Origin: Pollenia angustigena
Taxonomy: Eukaryota; Arthropoda; Insecta; Diptera; Polleniidae
Direction: 5' to 3'
Assembly: GCA_930367215.1 (NCBI GenBank)
Contig: OV884060.1
Span: forward strand, 99,658,151 to 99,722,150
DNA length: 64,000 nt
The translations under genes and the position numbers were made by a program. This document shows, in pieces, positions 63,675-64,000 of the stretch. The notes under the pieces are model-generated. The model was not told where the DNA came from and searched no databases. It saw nothing but the letters and a program-made list of their open reading frames with translations. Within the stretch, counting starts at the first letter, position 1. The number at the start of each line of letters is the position of its first letter.

Positions 63675-64000
63675 ATGTCAGAAGCAAATAACATGTACGT
63701 TTGTGACCGAATATTATAAACCTTATGTAAAACAGCAATTTTGACAGACATGAACAATTGCATGTTACTTGAAAATTTGACATATCAGATGACAAATACA
63801 TGTCGTGTACGGGCGCCTTAAGCGGTTTCTGCGCGCTATTACGGGTTGGAAACAAATATTAACATCACTAAAGGCTTATAAAAATTAAAACGATTATTAT
63901 ATAAATACACTTTTTTTGATTTTCATGTGTAAATATTTTTATATTTTGTTTTAAAACATTTTTTTTTACAAAATTATGAGCGGTAATTATTATGACAAAC

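Larger units (their letters stand above)
62790..63818. mobile_element. TAA-flanked element, family XIII (1.03 kb), with nested units
   Basis: TAA at 62787-62789 and 63819-63821. Tips AGGAGCATATAGACGACATG and AGGCGCCCGTACACGACATG, then TTTGTCATCTGACATGTC-like arms. It contains an 8-bp-TSD MITE (62894-63137) and a palindrome (63533-63674). No gene. Confidence 0.85.

Overview
This is a eukaryotic window, AT-rich and almost entirely made of transposable elements. It fits a dipteran fly, probably a higher (schizophoran) fly. The evidence is a Jockey-type LINE, an I-element with an RNase H domain, a copia element, hobo/Hermes-type hAT ends, a P-type inverted-repeat end, foldback (FB) elements with 8-9 bp target duplications, and a Helitron with a classic 3' hairpin. 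There are no operons, CRISPR arrays, rRNA genes or intact tRNA genes. Only one short exon, on the minus strand at 51172-51352, looks like a host gene (possible Ttd14, first coding exon). If so, the window to its left may be a very large first intron.

Region 1 (1-18.1 kb) is a nest four levels deep. A copia element (1-275 and 16162-17499, then its 3' LTR) is split by a CR1-type LINE (about 276-16161). That LINE carries three insertions: a nearly intact Jockey element (2271-6824, 11-bp TSD), an antisense 5'-truncated LINE (about 8279-9930), and a hobo/Hermes-type hAT element (10758-15235, TSD ATCAAAAC). Inside the hAT element sits a second, divergent hAT-like transposon (11088-14800, TSD ATATACAT). 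It has a 724-codon spliced transposase gene that looks intact. The reading frames of the copia element and the CR1 element resume exactly across the insertions.

Region 2 (18.2-29.7 kb) holds decayed repeats. They include a 117-bp tandem array, a palindromic repeat with a second copy at 58-62 kb, a tRNA-derived SINE, several MITEs, and fragments of piggyBac, Tc1-like and Penelope-like elements. Region 3 (29.7-48.4 kb) begins with a second CR1-type LINE, broken by a 229-bp insert, by a block holding a full I-element with both ORFs open, and by a MITE. That MITE holds an 8-bp-TSD element which itself holds a 4.47-kb foldback built of 164-bp tandem repeats. A GC-rich RNase H LINE fragment, a 1.5-kb foldback with 182-bp repeats and a TTAA-flanked MITE follow. 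Region 4 (48.4-64 kb) has a non-autonomous Helitron, an unidentified coding fragment, the host exon and a dense MITE field.

The most striking pattern runs through the MITE field and the 24-26 kb region. At least a dozen MITE families that look unrelated are flanked by TTA or TAA. Most of them share a 14-bp terminal head ending in ACAC (positions 11-14 from the tip), and in most the head is followed by a family-specific palindrome. This suggests one modular terminal architecture, probably used by a set of related PIF/Harbinger-type (TWA-duplicating) transposases. No such transposase gene is visible here.
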